A stretch of DNA of 59,356 nucleotides from Hyphomonadaceae bacterium UBA2389 (lineage in GTDB: Bacteria > Pseudomonadota > Alphaproteobacteria > Caulobacterales > Aquidulcibacteraceae), in assembly GCA_002343395.1 (NCBI GenBank), contig DDSN01000057.1:17386-76741 (forward strand), given 5' to 3'. The translations under genes and the position numbers were made by a program. Shown here piece after piece: positions 44,112 to 51,672 of this stretch (position 1 is the first letter of the stretch; the number at the start of each line of letters is the position of its first letter). The notes under the pieces are model-generated. The model saw nothing but the letters and a program-made list of their open reading frames with translations, had not been told where the DNA came from and did no database searches.

Positions 44112-44966
44112 ATGAACCGTGCCGAAGCGCTGGCAATCCTTGGCCTTACGGAGCCTGAGCTTACCGAGTCAGCATTACGCGACGCCTACTGGGCGAAGGC
44201 AAAACAGGCCCATGAGGCCGGCGAAGACCTTTCGCCCATCAATGTGGCGAAAGATGTTCTCGACAAAGAGATTATCCAATCGCGGCTTCCTGCGATTGTG
44301 GACGCGAACGCAATTCTGACCACAATGCTTCAAGCGCAAGCCAAGCGATCTGTCACCCAATCCGCATCCGACAAGCTCTCCGAGAATGTTCGGTGGGCAT
44401 TCTTGAAGTTTGTCCGCCGTTCTCGAACGTTGCGAGACGCCGTGCTGGTATGTGGTGGCATCGGCGGTGGTGCGAGCTTCCTGCTCAACAGTTTCAATCT
44501 TCCTGCACGAGCCAACACAGATGCGGGGTTTAGAGTTGACGCGACTTACACTGTTGAGAGCATTGTCCGCTGGCTTGCCGCCAACGAAATTCTTATCCAG
44601 TTCGGCCTTTGGGCAATTGTGCTCTACGCAGGCGTCCTTGCGTTCTGGCTAAACCTCCGCATTCAGCGCGTCGAGGAGATGCGCGACGATGTGCTAAAGC
44701 AGCTATCTCGCGAGGCCAATCGGCAGATCATCCTGGACAATGTTTATCGCGGGCTACCTACTACCCTCATGGTGAACGAGTTTCGCGAACGCCTCCAATC
44801 GGAACTCGACGCACAGATGAAGACCAACCGACTTCCTTTCTTCGTCCGAAGACTGCGGGCAGAGCTGGCGGCAGATTTGGAGGATTTTCTCTTGTCTAGC
44901 GGTGTCCTGACGACGGAGCTTGATACCAACGGAGAGCGCTGCATGCGCCGAGTGGACGGCGCGTGA
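44112..44966 (+). CDS. membrane protein with J-domain-like N-terminus
   Basis: A 284-residue protein. Residues 1-60 look like a degenerate DnaJ-type helical bundle (LAILGLTEPELTESALRDAY, then WAKAKQAHE), but the HPD tripeptide is missing. Two membrane segments follow, near 108-127 (VLVCGGIGGGASFLLNSF) and 160-183 (LIQFGLWAIVLYAGVLAFWL). A long cytoplasmic helix and coiled region end the protein. GC is lower than in neighbours. No known family; cargo of the element. Confidence 0.6.
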   Translation: MNRAEALAILGLTEPELTESALRDAYWAKAKQAHEAGEDLSPINVAKDVLDKEIIQSRLPAIVDANAILTTMLQAQAKRSVTQSASDKLSENVRWAFLKFVRRSRTLRDAVLVCGGIGGGASFLLNSFNLPARANTDAGFRVDATYTVESIVRWLAANEILIQFGLWAIVLYAGVLAFWLNLRIQRVEEMRDDVLKQLSREANRQIILDNVYRGLPTTLMVNEFRERLQSELDAQMKTNRLPFFVRRLRAELAADLEDFLLSSGVLTTELDTNGERCMRRVDGA

Positions 44967-45112
44967 AATACAAGCCGCTCTGGGTCCTTCCCCCACACTC
45001 GACTAGCCGGGGGTGGCGCAGAGCCCCGGTTTTGAAAAATTTTCGGCCGGCTTCATGGGCCGTCTGTCGCGAATACGGACATTTCAAATCGCAACTGCGG
45101 CGCAAGCCGACG

Positions 45113-45328
45113 TCAAATGGAAATTGGAAACCCGAAAGCCGCCAAAAGGAGATTCCGCTGATCTAGCGGGACTTGGCGATGCCGCTTCTGCGCGCGCTGA
45201 CGGCGCTTGGACTCACGGTCGAGCTTCCGAGCGTGTTCGAGGTTTGCAGCACGCCACGCGCGGCGACGCCGGCGCCAATAGACGCGACGGCTGCGAGCAG
45301 CAAGGACGGCGGCTGACGGGATGGCCAT
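45113..45328 (-). CDS. small arginine-rich protein of unknown function
   Basis: About 71 residues, strongly basic (SRRVYWRRRRRAWRAANL, RKLDRESKRRQRAQKRHRQV) ending LLLAAFGFP. The end resembles the LQELLGLP tail of the gene at 43434, suggesting distant relatives. ATG 45328 is used; coding potential is uncertain. Confidence 0.35.
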   Translation of the reverse strand: MAIPSAAVLAARSRRVYWRRRRRAWRAANLEHARKLDRESKRRQRAQKRHRQVPLDQRNLLLAAFGFPISI

Positions 45329-45381
45329 GCAGAGATAATAGCGCGGATGCCACCGGAAGCCCACAGGGCGCCTGCGGCTCG

Positions 45382-45727
45382 GTGTCCGTCAAACAATTGA
45401 AAGTATTTTTGCTTCGCAGACAGAAACGCTGGGGCTCAGAGCACCCGCTAACCATCCCCGGCAGGAAGGACCCATATGTTGTGCGTGTCCGTCACGCTTG
45501 CGCGTTCGCACCTGATCGCAGACGGACACCCCACGGACTGCGCAGCAGCGCGCGATGTCCGTCACACGTCTCTTTGCCCATGAAAATGAGTGTGCGCGGT
45601 AGTCCCACACCCATATAGCAACTAGTGCGCAGTGCGCGCGCTGACGCGTCGCGCTGCACTCCGCATCCTGTTGCGCAGTTGTGTGCGCAGTTCTGCGCAG
45701 TTGCGGGACTGCGCACGTCACTGCGCA
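45382..45727. repeat. iteron-like repeats; candidate replication origin of the element
   Basis: Two repeat families. TGTCCGTCA occurs at 45383, 45485 and 45556 in one direction, and as GACGGACAC at 45521. TGCGCA occurs at 45626, 45672, 45684, 45694, 45710 and 45722; the middle three read TGCGCAGTT, the last two the opposite strand as ACTGCGCA. Between them lie AT-richer stretches (around 45391-45412 and 45575-45625). The array sits at the stop codon of the primase-helicase, where SaPI-type origins lie. Confidence 0.5.
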
Positions 45728-47898
45728 ATCTCGCCTAAAAGCTCGCTCAGAGCACGCTTGGGCCGCAGGCGAACCACGGGCCGTTCCTTGCCGCGCTCTG
45801 TGACGGACTCCTCAATCAAGCGGCCCGCCGCGAGTGCGGCTTTGACCTTGGCCTTCACTTCCGCTTTCGCTTCGGCATTGTCCAAATCCAGACCAAGGGC
45901 GTCCGCGAACGCCGCGCCCACCCAATCTTCGGCGCGCACATCTTTTCTCCACGGGCGATCACCCAACCGTGCCGCGATGCGTTTCCATTCCTCGCCCGAT
46001 GTTGTGGAAAGGTCCGGCGGCTCCCACGCCACGGCGACGCCGATGCGGTCGCCGTCGTCTTCCTCGAAGCTCCCGTTATTGAGCGGGACCGATTTCAGGT
46101 GACGCCACACGGCCGCGCCGAGCGGTGCCAAGTTCGCCTTACCCGAGTCCACCCGGAAATAGCCCCACGCGTCGGACGGCGCGACGCCGAGTTTGGGGGC
46201 TTCATCGGGGCTCATCTTGTTCAACACACGCGCATAGCGGCAGGCGGCGATCATGGCGCCGGCGCCCAAGGAGTCGTCAACGCGGTAGTCCGTCTGCCCC
46301 GGCGCGCCCTTGCGGGTGTGGTGGACAAGCATGACGGCGCAATTCGCATCCTTCGCGATGCGCCCCCATACGCCGCGAACGATCTTGCCGATGGCGTCGT
46401 TATCGTTGCCTTGGACCGCGTGCGTGGCGATGAATGGGTCCACGATCAGCACATCAATCTTCAGCTTGATCAGCCAGGCCACGATTTTCTTGATCAGCTT
46501 CTTGTTGAGGATCACGGCGCCGCGCTCGCTATGGGCGACCACAAGCGGGCTATCCACGGCCTTGACCACGAGTCGGCTCTCGTAACCCGTCCCTTTAATC
46601 TGGGGCTCAAATTCGATGCGCGCGCCGAAAAAGCGGCGGTGCATCTCCTCCATATCGTCTTCGGCGTTCCACATACAAACGCGGAGCGGGCCGGCCACCT
46701 TGTCGCCGAGCAGGTTGACGCCGCTTATCATCGCCATCGTCTCGCTGATCATAAGCGAGCTTTTTCCCATGCCGCCCGGCGCAATGGTCGCGCTGACGTT
46801 TCCGCGCGTGTACGCGGGGCCATAGAGAAACTTGCGGTTTGGGACTTTGGCCGCTTCATCCCAATCCATGATCGGCAGGAAGGGCGAGGCGGAATTGGAG
46901 TCCTCATCACGGAAGGACTCGAATCCGACATCCGGCGCGGCCTTCCATTCCTGATAACAAGCGGAACTGATCTCCTCCTTGCTCAGTCCAACAATGTCGG
47001 CGTCGTTCGCGACGGCCGCCAAAAACTGCCCGTTGGAGTCGCCAGCAATAGCCGCGTCGCGTGCGTGCTTGTGAATGAGCGCCTTGGCCCAAGCGCGATT
47101 CAAGGCGCGTTCGGGGTCTGCCTGCCGTTCAACGTGTGCCGATGCGTCGGCGTCGTCCACCACGGCGTCGGCGAATCCCTCGCGATCCATCGTGAACACG
47201 CATTCGCGCGCCAGATTGAAGAGCGCGGCCGATCCGCTTCCATCCTTCACCTGTTCGCCGACGCGCTCGCCCGCGCCGTCACGTTCACGGGGCTTGGTAC
47301 GCTTGGGCAGCGCGCCCGCGTCCAGATCGTCGCAGTCGTCAATAAAGCGCCCTTCGGCGAACAGCGGCGCGGGGTGCTCGGCGTCGGACGGGCGCCCATA
47401 GAAGCTCGCCTGAGAAAGCGTGAAGCTGGCGTGCTGATCAATCTCGCCATCGAACAAGCCGTTGACGCGCGCCATGAGGGCGTCCCGCTCGCCCGGTTCG
47501 TGCTGGTCACGACACGGCAAGAGCGCGTGCCATGACGGGCAATCGGGATCATAGGACCATGATGGCACAATGAGCGCCGCGACCTTGGCGCGCTCGAAAA
47601 TCTTGCGGGCGCGTTCCATCGTGATCTTGCGGGCGCCGGCGGACTCGCCATCCCCATCGTAATCGACCTCCAACCCCGTGATGCCCAGGACGTTTGCATT
47701 GTTTCGCAAGCAGCCGTGCTCGGTCGGTTTGTCGCCGTATGTTTGGAGCTTCACGGACGGGAGCTTCGCCTTATCGGCGCGCTCGGTGCGTACAATCTCC
47801 GCGCCGAGTTCGCGCAAGCTCATCTTGAGCGCTTGCTTTGACTTCCCCTTGCGACTTGGGAAGCGAGTCAGCTTCAAGGGTTTGTCGAGCGGACTCAT
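45718..47898 (-). CDS. primase-helicase replication protein of the element
   Basis: A 726-residue protein. The first ~220 residues resemble a bifunctional primase/polymerase domain, with LEVDYDGDG (possible catalytic DxD) and a basic/histidine segment SWHALLPCRDQHEPGE; this identification is tentative. Around residue 370 begins a RecA-like (AAA_25/RepA) helicase: ATIAPGGMGKSSLMISE (Walker A), then DVLIVDPFIATHAV (Walker B) and VMLVHHTRKGA. The end is Lys/Arg-rich. ATG 47898 is preceded by GGAG at eight bases and overlaps the upstream gene (ATGA). Confidence 0.72.
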   Translation of the reverse strand: MSPLDKPLKLTRFPSRKGKSKQALKMSLRELGAEIVRTERADKAKLPSVKLQTYGDKPTEHGCLRNNANVLGITGLEVDYDGDGESAGARKITMERARKIFERAKVAALIVPSWSYDPDCPSWHALLPCRDQHEPGERDALMARVNGLFDGEIDQHASFTLSQASFYGRPSDAEHPAPLFAEGRFIDDCDDLDAGALPKRTKPRERDGAGERVGEQVKDGSGSAALFNLARECVFTMDREGFADAVVDDADASAHVERQADPERALNRAWAKALIHKHARDAAIAGDSNGQFLAAVANDADIVGLSKEEISSACYQEWKAAPDVGFESFRDEDSNSASPFLPIMDWDEAAKVPNRKFLYGPAYTRGNVSATIAPGGMGKSSLMISETMAMISGVNLLGDKVAGPLRVCMWNAEDDMEEMHRRFFGARIEFEPQIKGTGYESRLVVKAVDSPLVVAHSERGAVILNKKLIKKIVAWLIKLKIDVLIVDPFIATHAVQGNDNDAIGKIVRGVWGRIAKDANCAVMLVHHTRKGAPGQTDYRVDDSLGAGAMIAACRYARVLNKMSPDEAPKLGVAPSDAWGYFRVDSGKANLAPLGAAVWRHLKSVPLNNGSFEEDDGDRIGVAVAWEPPDLSTTSGEEWKRIAARLGDRPWRKDVRAEDWVGAAFADALGLDLDNAEAKAEVKAKVKAALAAGRLIEESVTERGKERPVVRLRPKRALSELLGEIAQ

Positions 47899-48245
47899 TG
47901 CGCGGGCTCCTTCCGTCCACGACGCCACTCTAATTCGCGTAAGCGTGCTTCGCCGGCCGTCTCCGCTTTGGGCGAAGTGTGGCGGACGCGGTTGTCACGC
48001 CGCAGGCGCACGAAGTCCCGCATGAGCTTTAAGTCACGCTGATTTGCGCCATGAGAAAGGATGCGGTGAAGGCGTTCGGCGCCTATGGCGTCGCCGAGCA
48101 TGTCCAATCCGCTCAAGTCTGTATCGGCCGCCATCTGTAGGATTTTCGCCGTGCGCGCGAATGCAACGCTGTGATTCTTGGCGCGGCGAAATTCGCGGGC
48201 GAGTCGTTGCGACGGCTCCGCGCCGACGCTATATTTCATTGTCAT
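47895..48245 (-). CDS. small element protein of unknown function
   Basis: 116 residues, basic, with a probable helix bundle (QRLAREFRRAKNHSVAF, DAIGAERLHRILSHGANQ) and an Arg-rich C-terminus. ATG 48245 has GGAG nine bases upstream. It is directly upstream of the primase-helicase and is coupled to it. No family recognised. Confidence 0.5.
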   Translation of the reverse strand: MTMKYSVGAEPSQRLAREFRRAKNHSVAFARTAKILQMAADTDLSGLDMLGDAIGAERLHRILSHGANQRDLKLMRDFVRLRRDNRVRHTSPKAETAGEARLRELEWRRGRKEPAQ

Positions 48246-48305
48246 TGTGTCGATCTCCACGAAGCGCCGTTCCCGTTATCAGCGGGGCGGCGCTTTTCGT
48301 TTGGG

Positions 48306-48659
48306 TCAGCGCCGGCCCGCATCCATGTGAATCACGAACTTGGTGAGCTTCCGCGTGCGTGGATTCAGAACCCAATCAGGCCCACCGTGCGGGAAGGTGA
48401 TGCCCACCGCGTCGGCTTTCGCCCAACGCTCGGCGGAGCGTTTCACATCGCGCGCGGTGCGGCTAGCGAGCGCCCAAGGATCATAAAATGCACCGGGCAG
48501 TGGAACCGCTTGATAGCCGGCGCCAGCGCGCATGAGCGGAACGCAGCCCACGTCATCGCTTGTGAGGGCAATTGCCATTTCCATTGGCGTCGCGTCTTCG
48601 TCGAGCGCTTGGGCCGCGATTTCGACACCGCGAATGAGTTGTTGCGGGAGCAGTTTCAT
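48306..48659 (-). CDS. small element protein of unknown function
   Basis: 117 residues, mixed alpha/beta look: QQLIRGVEIAAQALDEDATP N-terminus, then ITFPHGGPDWVLNPRTRK. Transcribed leftward downstream of alpA with a 4-base overlap. No recognised family. Confidence 0.5.
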   Translation of the reverse strand: MKLLPQQLIRGVEIAAQALDEDATPMEMAIALTSDDVGCVPLMRAGAGYQAVPLPGAFYDPWALASRTARDVKRSAERWAKADAVGITFPHGGPDWVLNPRTRKLTKFVIHMDAGRR

Positions 48660-48886
48660 TTCGCGCCTCCCGCCGGTTCGACAAGCAGGGACTCCGCGAA
48701 GCGCTCCAAGTCGCTGACGCGGTAAATCACTTTCCGCCCCAACCGCAGGAATGGCGGGCCGTGCTCGGCTTCAAGGAAGCGCAGTTTTTCGAGGTAGGAC
48801 TTGGAGACGCCAAGCAACGCGGCGGCCCCTCGCGTATCGACCGCCAGCGGCGCCGGACGGCCAAGATCATCGGATTGGATATTCAC
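48656..48886 (-). CDS. AlpA/excisionase-type helix-turn-helix protein
   Basis: A 76-residue MerR-like HTH_17 protein: LAVDTRGAAALLGVSKSYLE helix-turn-helix, LRLGRKVIYRVSDLERFAES wing. AlpA and Xis proteins of this type control integrase expression or excision. Its placement between integrase and replication genes supports that role. Confidence 0.82.
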   Translation of the reverse strand: MNIQSDDLGRPAPLAVDTRGAAALLGVSKSYLEKLRFLEAEHGPPFLRLGRKVIYRVSDLERFAESLLVEPAGGAK

Positions 48887-48955
48887 GATCAGTCTCCATG
48901 AAGCCCACAGGCGGGCTTGATGGAGCGATGATGAAGCAACCTAGAGCCCCGGCGG

Positions 48956-48977
48956 GCTATTTCTGAAAAGGTGCAAA
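48956..48977 (-). repeat. TTTTCAGAAATAGC repeat, copy C
   Basis: Reading leftward, this is TTTGCACCTTTTCAGAAATAGC, matching copy A exactly and inverted relative to A and B. It covers the last codons and stop of the 313-residue gene. Confidence 0.7.
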
Positions 48978-49898
48978 TTCCGCGCGAACAAGCATCGGCG
49001 CGGGCGATCCGTCCGCGTTAACCGCGAGCGTCCAGCGCTCCCACGCGCGCGGCCGGCGTTCTAACAGGCGGTCGAGATGGTCGAGCACCGCCTTGGGCAA
49101 ACGAGGATCGGCCGCGATCTCCGACTCAAAGGCGACGATGAAGCGCACGGCGGCGCCGCCATCCGCTGCGGTGGCCTCACGTTCGTTCCCTCTGACGCGT
49201 GGGCGCGCGCGAGCAATGCTGATCTTCGGTTCGACGCCGAAGAGAAGCCAAAACACGGCAAGCAACATCTCAACTTGCCGGTCGCGTTCGGTTTCGGGGA
49301 AACGCCCACCTTCCGCCAGACGCCGCCATCCGCGTTGAGGGCTCGTTTGCGCTGACTGCCTACGAAGCTCCCACCATGTCTTCCTTGTCCGCCCCGCCGC
49401 TCGCACCGCTGCGACCAACACCGGCCGCGCGATGCACTCGCCGAGAATGGACCATTCAACCCGCCGAGCGAGCGCGGCGTCCGTCAGACGCCGCTCGAAT
49501 ACGTCGGGATGCTCGAATGGCGACGGCAGGCCGTGGCCTTTATCCTTGGACGCCTCCCACGCGTTCCGCAGATTCTCCTTGGCCTTCGGGGTGGGCGCGT
49601 CTCGCCATCGCTTCCACCATTTCAGCAACGGCAATAGATCGTCGCGCTTGCTTAGCGCCAGCCGTCTTGGGCTCCCATATACGCATTGATGGGCGAGCGT
49701 TTCGAGCACGCCGAAGAGAGCCTTTTCAGTTGCGGCGTCGCACGCGACCTCAAGACCGACCGCATTCAGGAAGTGAGCGTGGGCATTCCCGTTCAAGACC
49801 GGCGGCGTCGCGCGTTCCCACGCGGCTGCGGTCGCGCGGGCTCGCGCTTCTCGCGACGAAGGGGCCTCAAGGGCCGGATTGTCTCGCCAATCGCTCAT
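48957..49898 (-). CDS. element protein of unknown function (313 residues)
   Basis: A soluble, Ala/Arg-rich protein with helices (WWKRWRDAPTPKAKENLRNA, RRVEWSILGECIARPVLVAA) and a C-terminus VRAEFAPFQK. No family is recognised. The ATG at 49898 overlaps the integrase stop by four bases, so it is co-transcribed with int. Its last codons match repeats A and B. Confidence 0.5.
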   Translation of the reverse strand: MSDWRDNPALEAPSSREARARATAAAWERATPPVLNGNAHAHFLNAVGLEVACDAATEKALFGVLETLAHQCVYGSPRRLALSKRDDLLPLLKWWKRWRDAPTPKAKENLRNAWEASKDKGHGLPSPFEHPDVFERRLTDAALARRVEWSILGECIARPVLVAAVRAAGRTRKTWWELRRQSAQTSPQRGWRRLAEGGRFPETERDRQVEMLLAVFWLLFGVEPKISIARARPRVRGNEREATAADGGAAVRFIVAFESEIAADPRLPKAVLDHLDRLLERRPRAWERWTLAVNADGSPAPMLVRAEFAPFQK

Positions 49899-51271
49899 GT
49901 GGCGACGCCACGCTTGCCAGCCATCTTGGCTTCAATGTCGGCGGCGTTCGCGTTTGCGGCCGTGCTGACGGCTTCGTCCACCGGGTTCGCGTATTTCTGG
50001 GTCGTGCGTAAATCCTTGTGACCAAGGAGCTTGCCCACGATAACGAGATTGCTCCCGATGGCGACGGCGTTACCGGCGTTCGCGTGGCGCAAATCATGGA
50101 TGCGCAACGGCGGCCGATAGTCCTTGTCACCTTTGACGCCGCGCGCACCCAAGCCCGCATGTGCAATGATCCGCGCCCAAGGGCGGTGCAGATCGGCGCG
50201 CGGGCGTTCGTTTTCTTGGCCGGCCGTCTCGCCTGCAATGACGAACCGATAGTTGGTAGGCTGCAGTCCGCGAAGGATGGCGAGCGCTTGCGCTGAAAGA
50301 AGCACAACCTTTTCGCCCGTCTTCGAGTCCGGCAAGTTGAGCCGCGCGTTGTCAAAATCAACGTGCGCCCATTCCAGGTGCAAAATCTCGCGCAAGCGGC
50401 ATCCCGTCAGCGCAAGAAGTCGGATGCACGCGACGGCGTGCTTGTCGATCATCAAGTTGACCTTGGGCGCGTGCTTCGATTCAGACGGCGCGCGCGGCAA
50501 ACCAACGGTTTCGGCAAGTGTCAGCGTTTCGCCGAGCGACGCCCATTCGTCGGGCTCTAAGGCGCGCTGACGCTTGTTCTCCTTATAGCGATCAATCCCC
50601 GCAGCGGGATTCGTGTGCGCCGGCGTCAGCCCCGCCACACGCTTCTTGGCTCCCCATGTGTAAGCCGCAGCTATCAGCGTCACCACGGCGTTTGCGGTGC
50701 GCGTATGATCTTCGCCGATCTTTTGGTGCAGCTTGTCCACCGCGCCCGGTGTGACGGCGATGGCCTTCTTGCCGCCGAGCGATCCGGGGAGAAGCGGACT
50801 CGTCGGGTCCTTCTTGTCCTGCCGGGGCGCGATGTGCTTGCGCAGGTAGCCTTCGTAAAGCGTCAGCGTGGTCGCTTTGCGCTTCACCTTCACATGCCGG
50901 TCTAGGTACGCCTGGATTAGCTCTTCCAACGTCTCGGCGCGCCGAACGGCCGTGCGCTCTTCCGCCGGGTCCGCGCCTTCACCGGGCTTGGCGAGGCGAA
51001 TGGCGGCCTTCATGTCGATTGCCGCTTGTCGGGCAACCTCAAGCGTCATCTCGCCAACGGCACCGATCTTGATGCGCTTCTTGGCGGCGTCGCGCCCGCC
51101 GTCGCGCGGCCGATATTCCAGCACGAAGCTCGCCGAGCCCGTGGGGAAGACGCGCACGCCGAAGCCCGGAGTCTCTTCGTCAAACCAGATCGTCGGCTTG
51201 GCCGGCGGGGCGTCCTTCGCGCCCTTCAAGAGCGCCTTCAATCCGGGGCGCGTGAGCTTCACCGTCGCCAT
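49895..51271 (-). CDS. int: tyrosine integrase
   Basis: A 458-residue phage/island integrase. N-terminal arm-binding domain (DEETPGFGVRVFPTGS), SAM-like domain near 110-200, then the catalytic domain with Arg in TGCRLREIL near 300, HDLRHA near 400, and GHKDLRTTQKYA with the tyrosine nucleophile near 437. It integrates into tRNA-type att sites. Start MATVKLTRPGL at 51271. The adjacent 48-nt tRNA fragment is the likely attachment site. Confidence 0.93.
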   Translation of the reverse strand: MATVKLTRPGLKALLKGAKDAPPAKPTIWFDEETPGFGVRVFPTGSASFVLEYRPRDGGRDAAKKRIKIGAVGEMTLEVARQAAIDMKAAIRLAKPGEGADPAEERTAVRRAETLEELIQAYLDRHVKVKRKATTLTLYEGYLRKHIAPRQDKKDPTSPLLPGSLGGKKAIAVTPGAVDKLHQKIGEDHTRTANAVVTLIAAAYTWGAKKRVAGLTPAHTNPAAGIDRYKENKRQRALEPDEWASLGETLTLAETVGLPRAPSESKHAPKVNLMIDKHAVACIRLLALTGCRLREILHLEWAHVDFDNARLNLPDSKTGEKVVLLSAQALAILRGLQPTNYRFVIAGETAGQENERPRADLHRPWARIIAHAGLGARGVKGDKDYRPPLRIHDLRHANAGNAVAIGSNLVIVGKLLGHKDLRTTQKYANPVDEAVSTAANANAADIEAKMAGKRGVAT

Positions 51272-51287
51272 GTCCAACCGCTCCAAA

Positions 51288-51370
51288 GTGCGGCGACTCA
51301 AAGGGCCGAGTCGCCACCGAGTCGCCGCACTCGCATGAAAGCAAGTAAGACGCCATGCAACGCCATGCAA
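51288..51370. repeat. integrase arm-type or regulatory repeats
   Basis: A perfect inverted pair GTGCGGCGACTC (51288) and GAGTCGCCGCAC (51319), with an extra GAGTCGCC at 51308, followed by tandem CGCCATGCAA CGCCATGCAA around 51353. They lie between int and the tRNA fragment, where arm-type binding sites sit. Confidence 0.5.
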
Positions 51371-51444
51371 CGGAAACGATTGAAAAGACTCGTTTTTATG
51401 TGGTTCGGTGAAGCGCGGTCGAACCCCGTAAAAGGGTCAAAATG

Positions 51445-51492
51445 AGACTACGAATCTGGGGGTCAGGAGTTCGAATCTCTTCGGGCGCGCCA
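51445..51492 (+). other. 3' fragment of tRNA-Arg(ACG), integrative attachment site
   Basis: The fragment starts AGACTACGAA (part of the anticodon arm, ACG anticodon), includes the variable loop and T-arm GGAGTTCGAATCTC, and ends CGGGCGC-G-CCA. No 5' half precedes it, so it is not a functional tRNA. It is what a tRNA-targeting integrase leaves at the distal end. From 51493 to 51672 I see no gene. Confidence 0.82.
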
Positions 51493-51672
51493 TTTCTTTT
51501 CAACGACTCAGGAATGCCGCCGAGCGGCCGTTGCGCGCAAAGATCAGCATGTGCGCTGGTGCAGCGTTCGCGCCCCATTCGGGGCGATCGCCGAAGTCCA
51601 TGGCGAACTCAATGGCGCAAAGGCGGAAATCGTACTCCGCGGAAGCGGTCCAGCGTGAGCTTGGAGCGGGTG

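Larger units (their letters stand above)
43434..51492. mobile_element. candidate satellite-like integrative element (int-alpA-primase/helicase-ori module)
   Basis: Tyrosine integrase beside a tRNA-Arg fragment, an AlpA-type regulator, small unknown genes, a primase-helicase, two families of short repeats at its 3' end, and accessory genes. There are no capsid, tail, terminase or conjugation genes. Gene order recalls phage-inducible chromosomal islands (PICI/SaPI), where ori lies next to rep. The left end is undefined; 43434 is only the first gene clearly of this style. Confidence 0.5.

Noticed and set aside
46099..47535. 478-codon frame antisense to the primase-helicase.
   Set aside because: The opposite strand encodes P-loop and Walker B motifs and starts with a proper ribosome-binding site.
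48262..48298. Hairpin AAGCGCCG/CGGCGCTT between two small element genes.
   Set aside because: The T-run is on the wrong side for leftward genes, so it is not a convincing terminator.
51396..51578. Reading frame containing IRTPDPQIRSL antisense to the tRNA fragment.
   Set aside because: This peptide is a well-known spurious translation of tRNA gene sequence.
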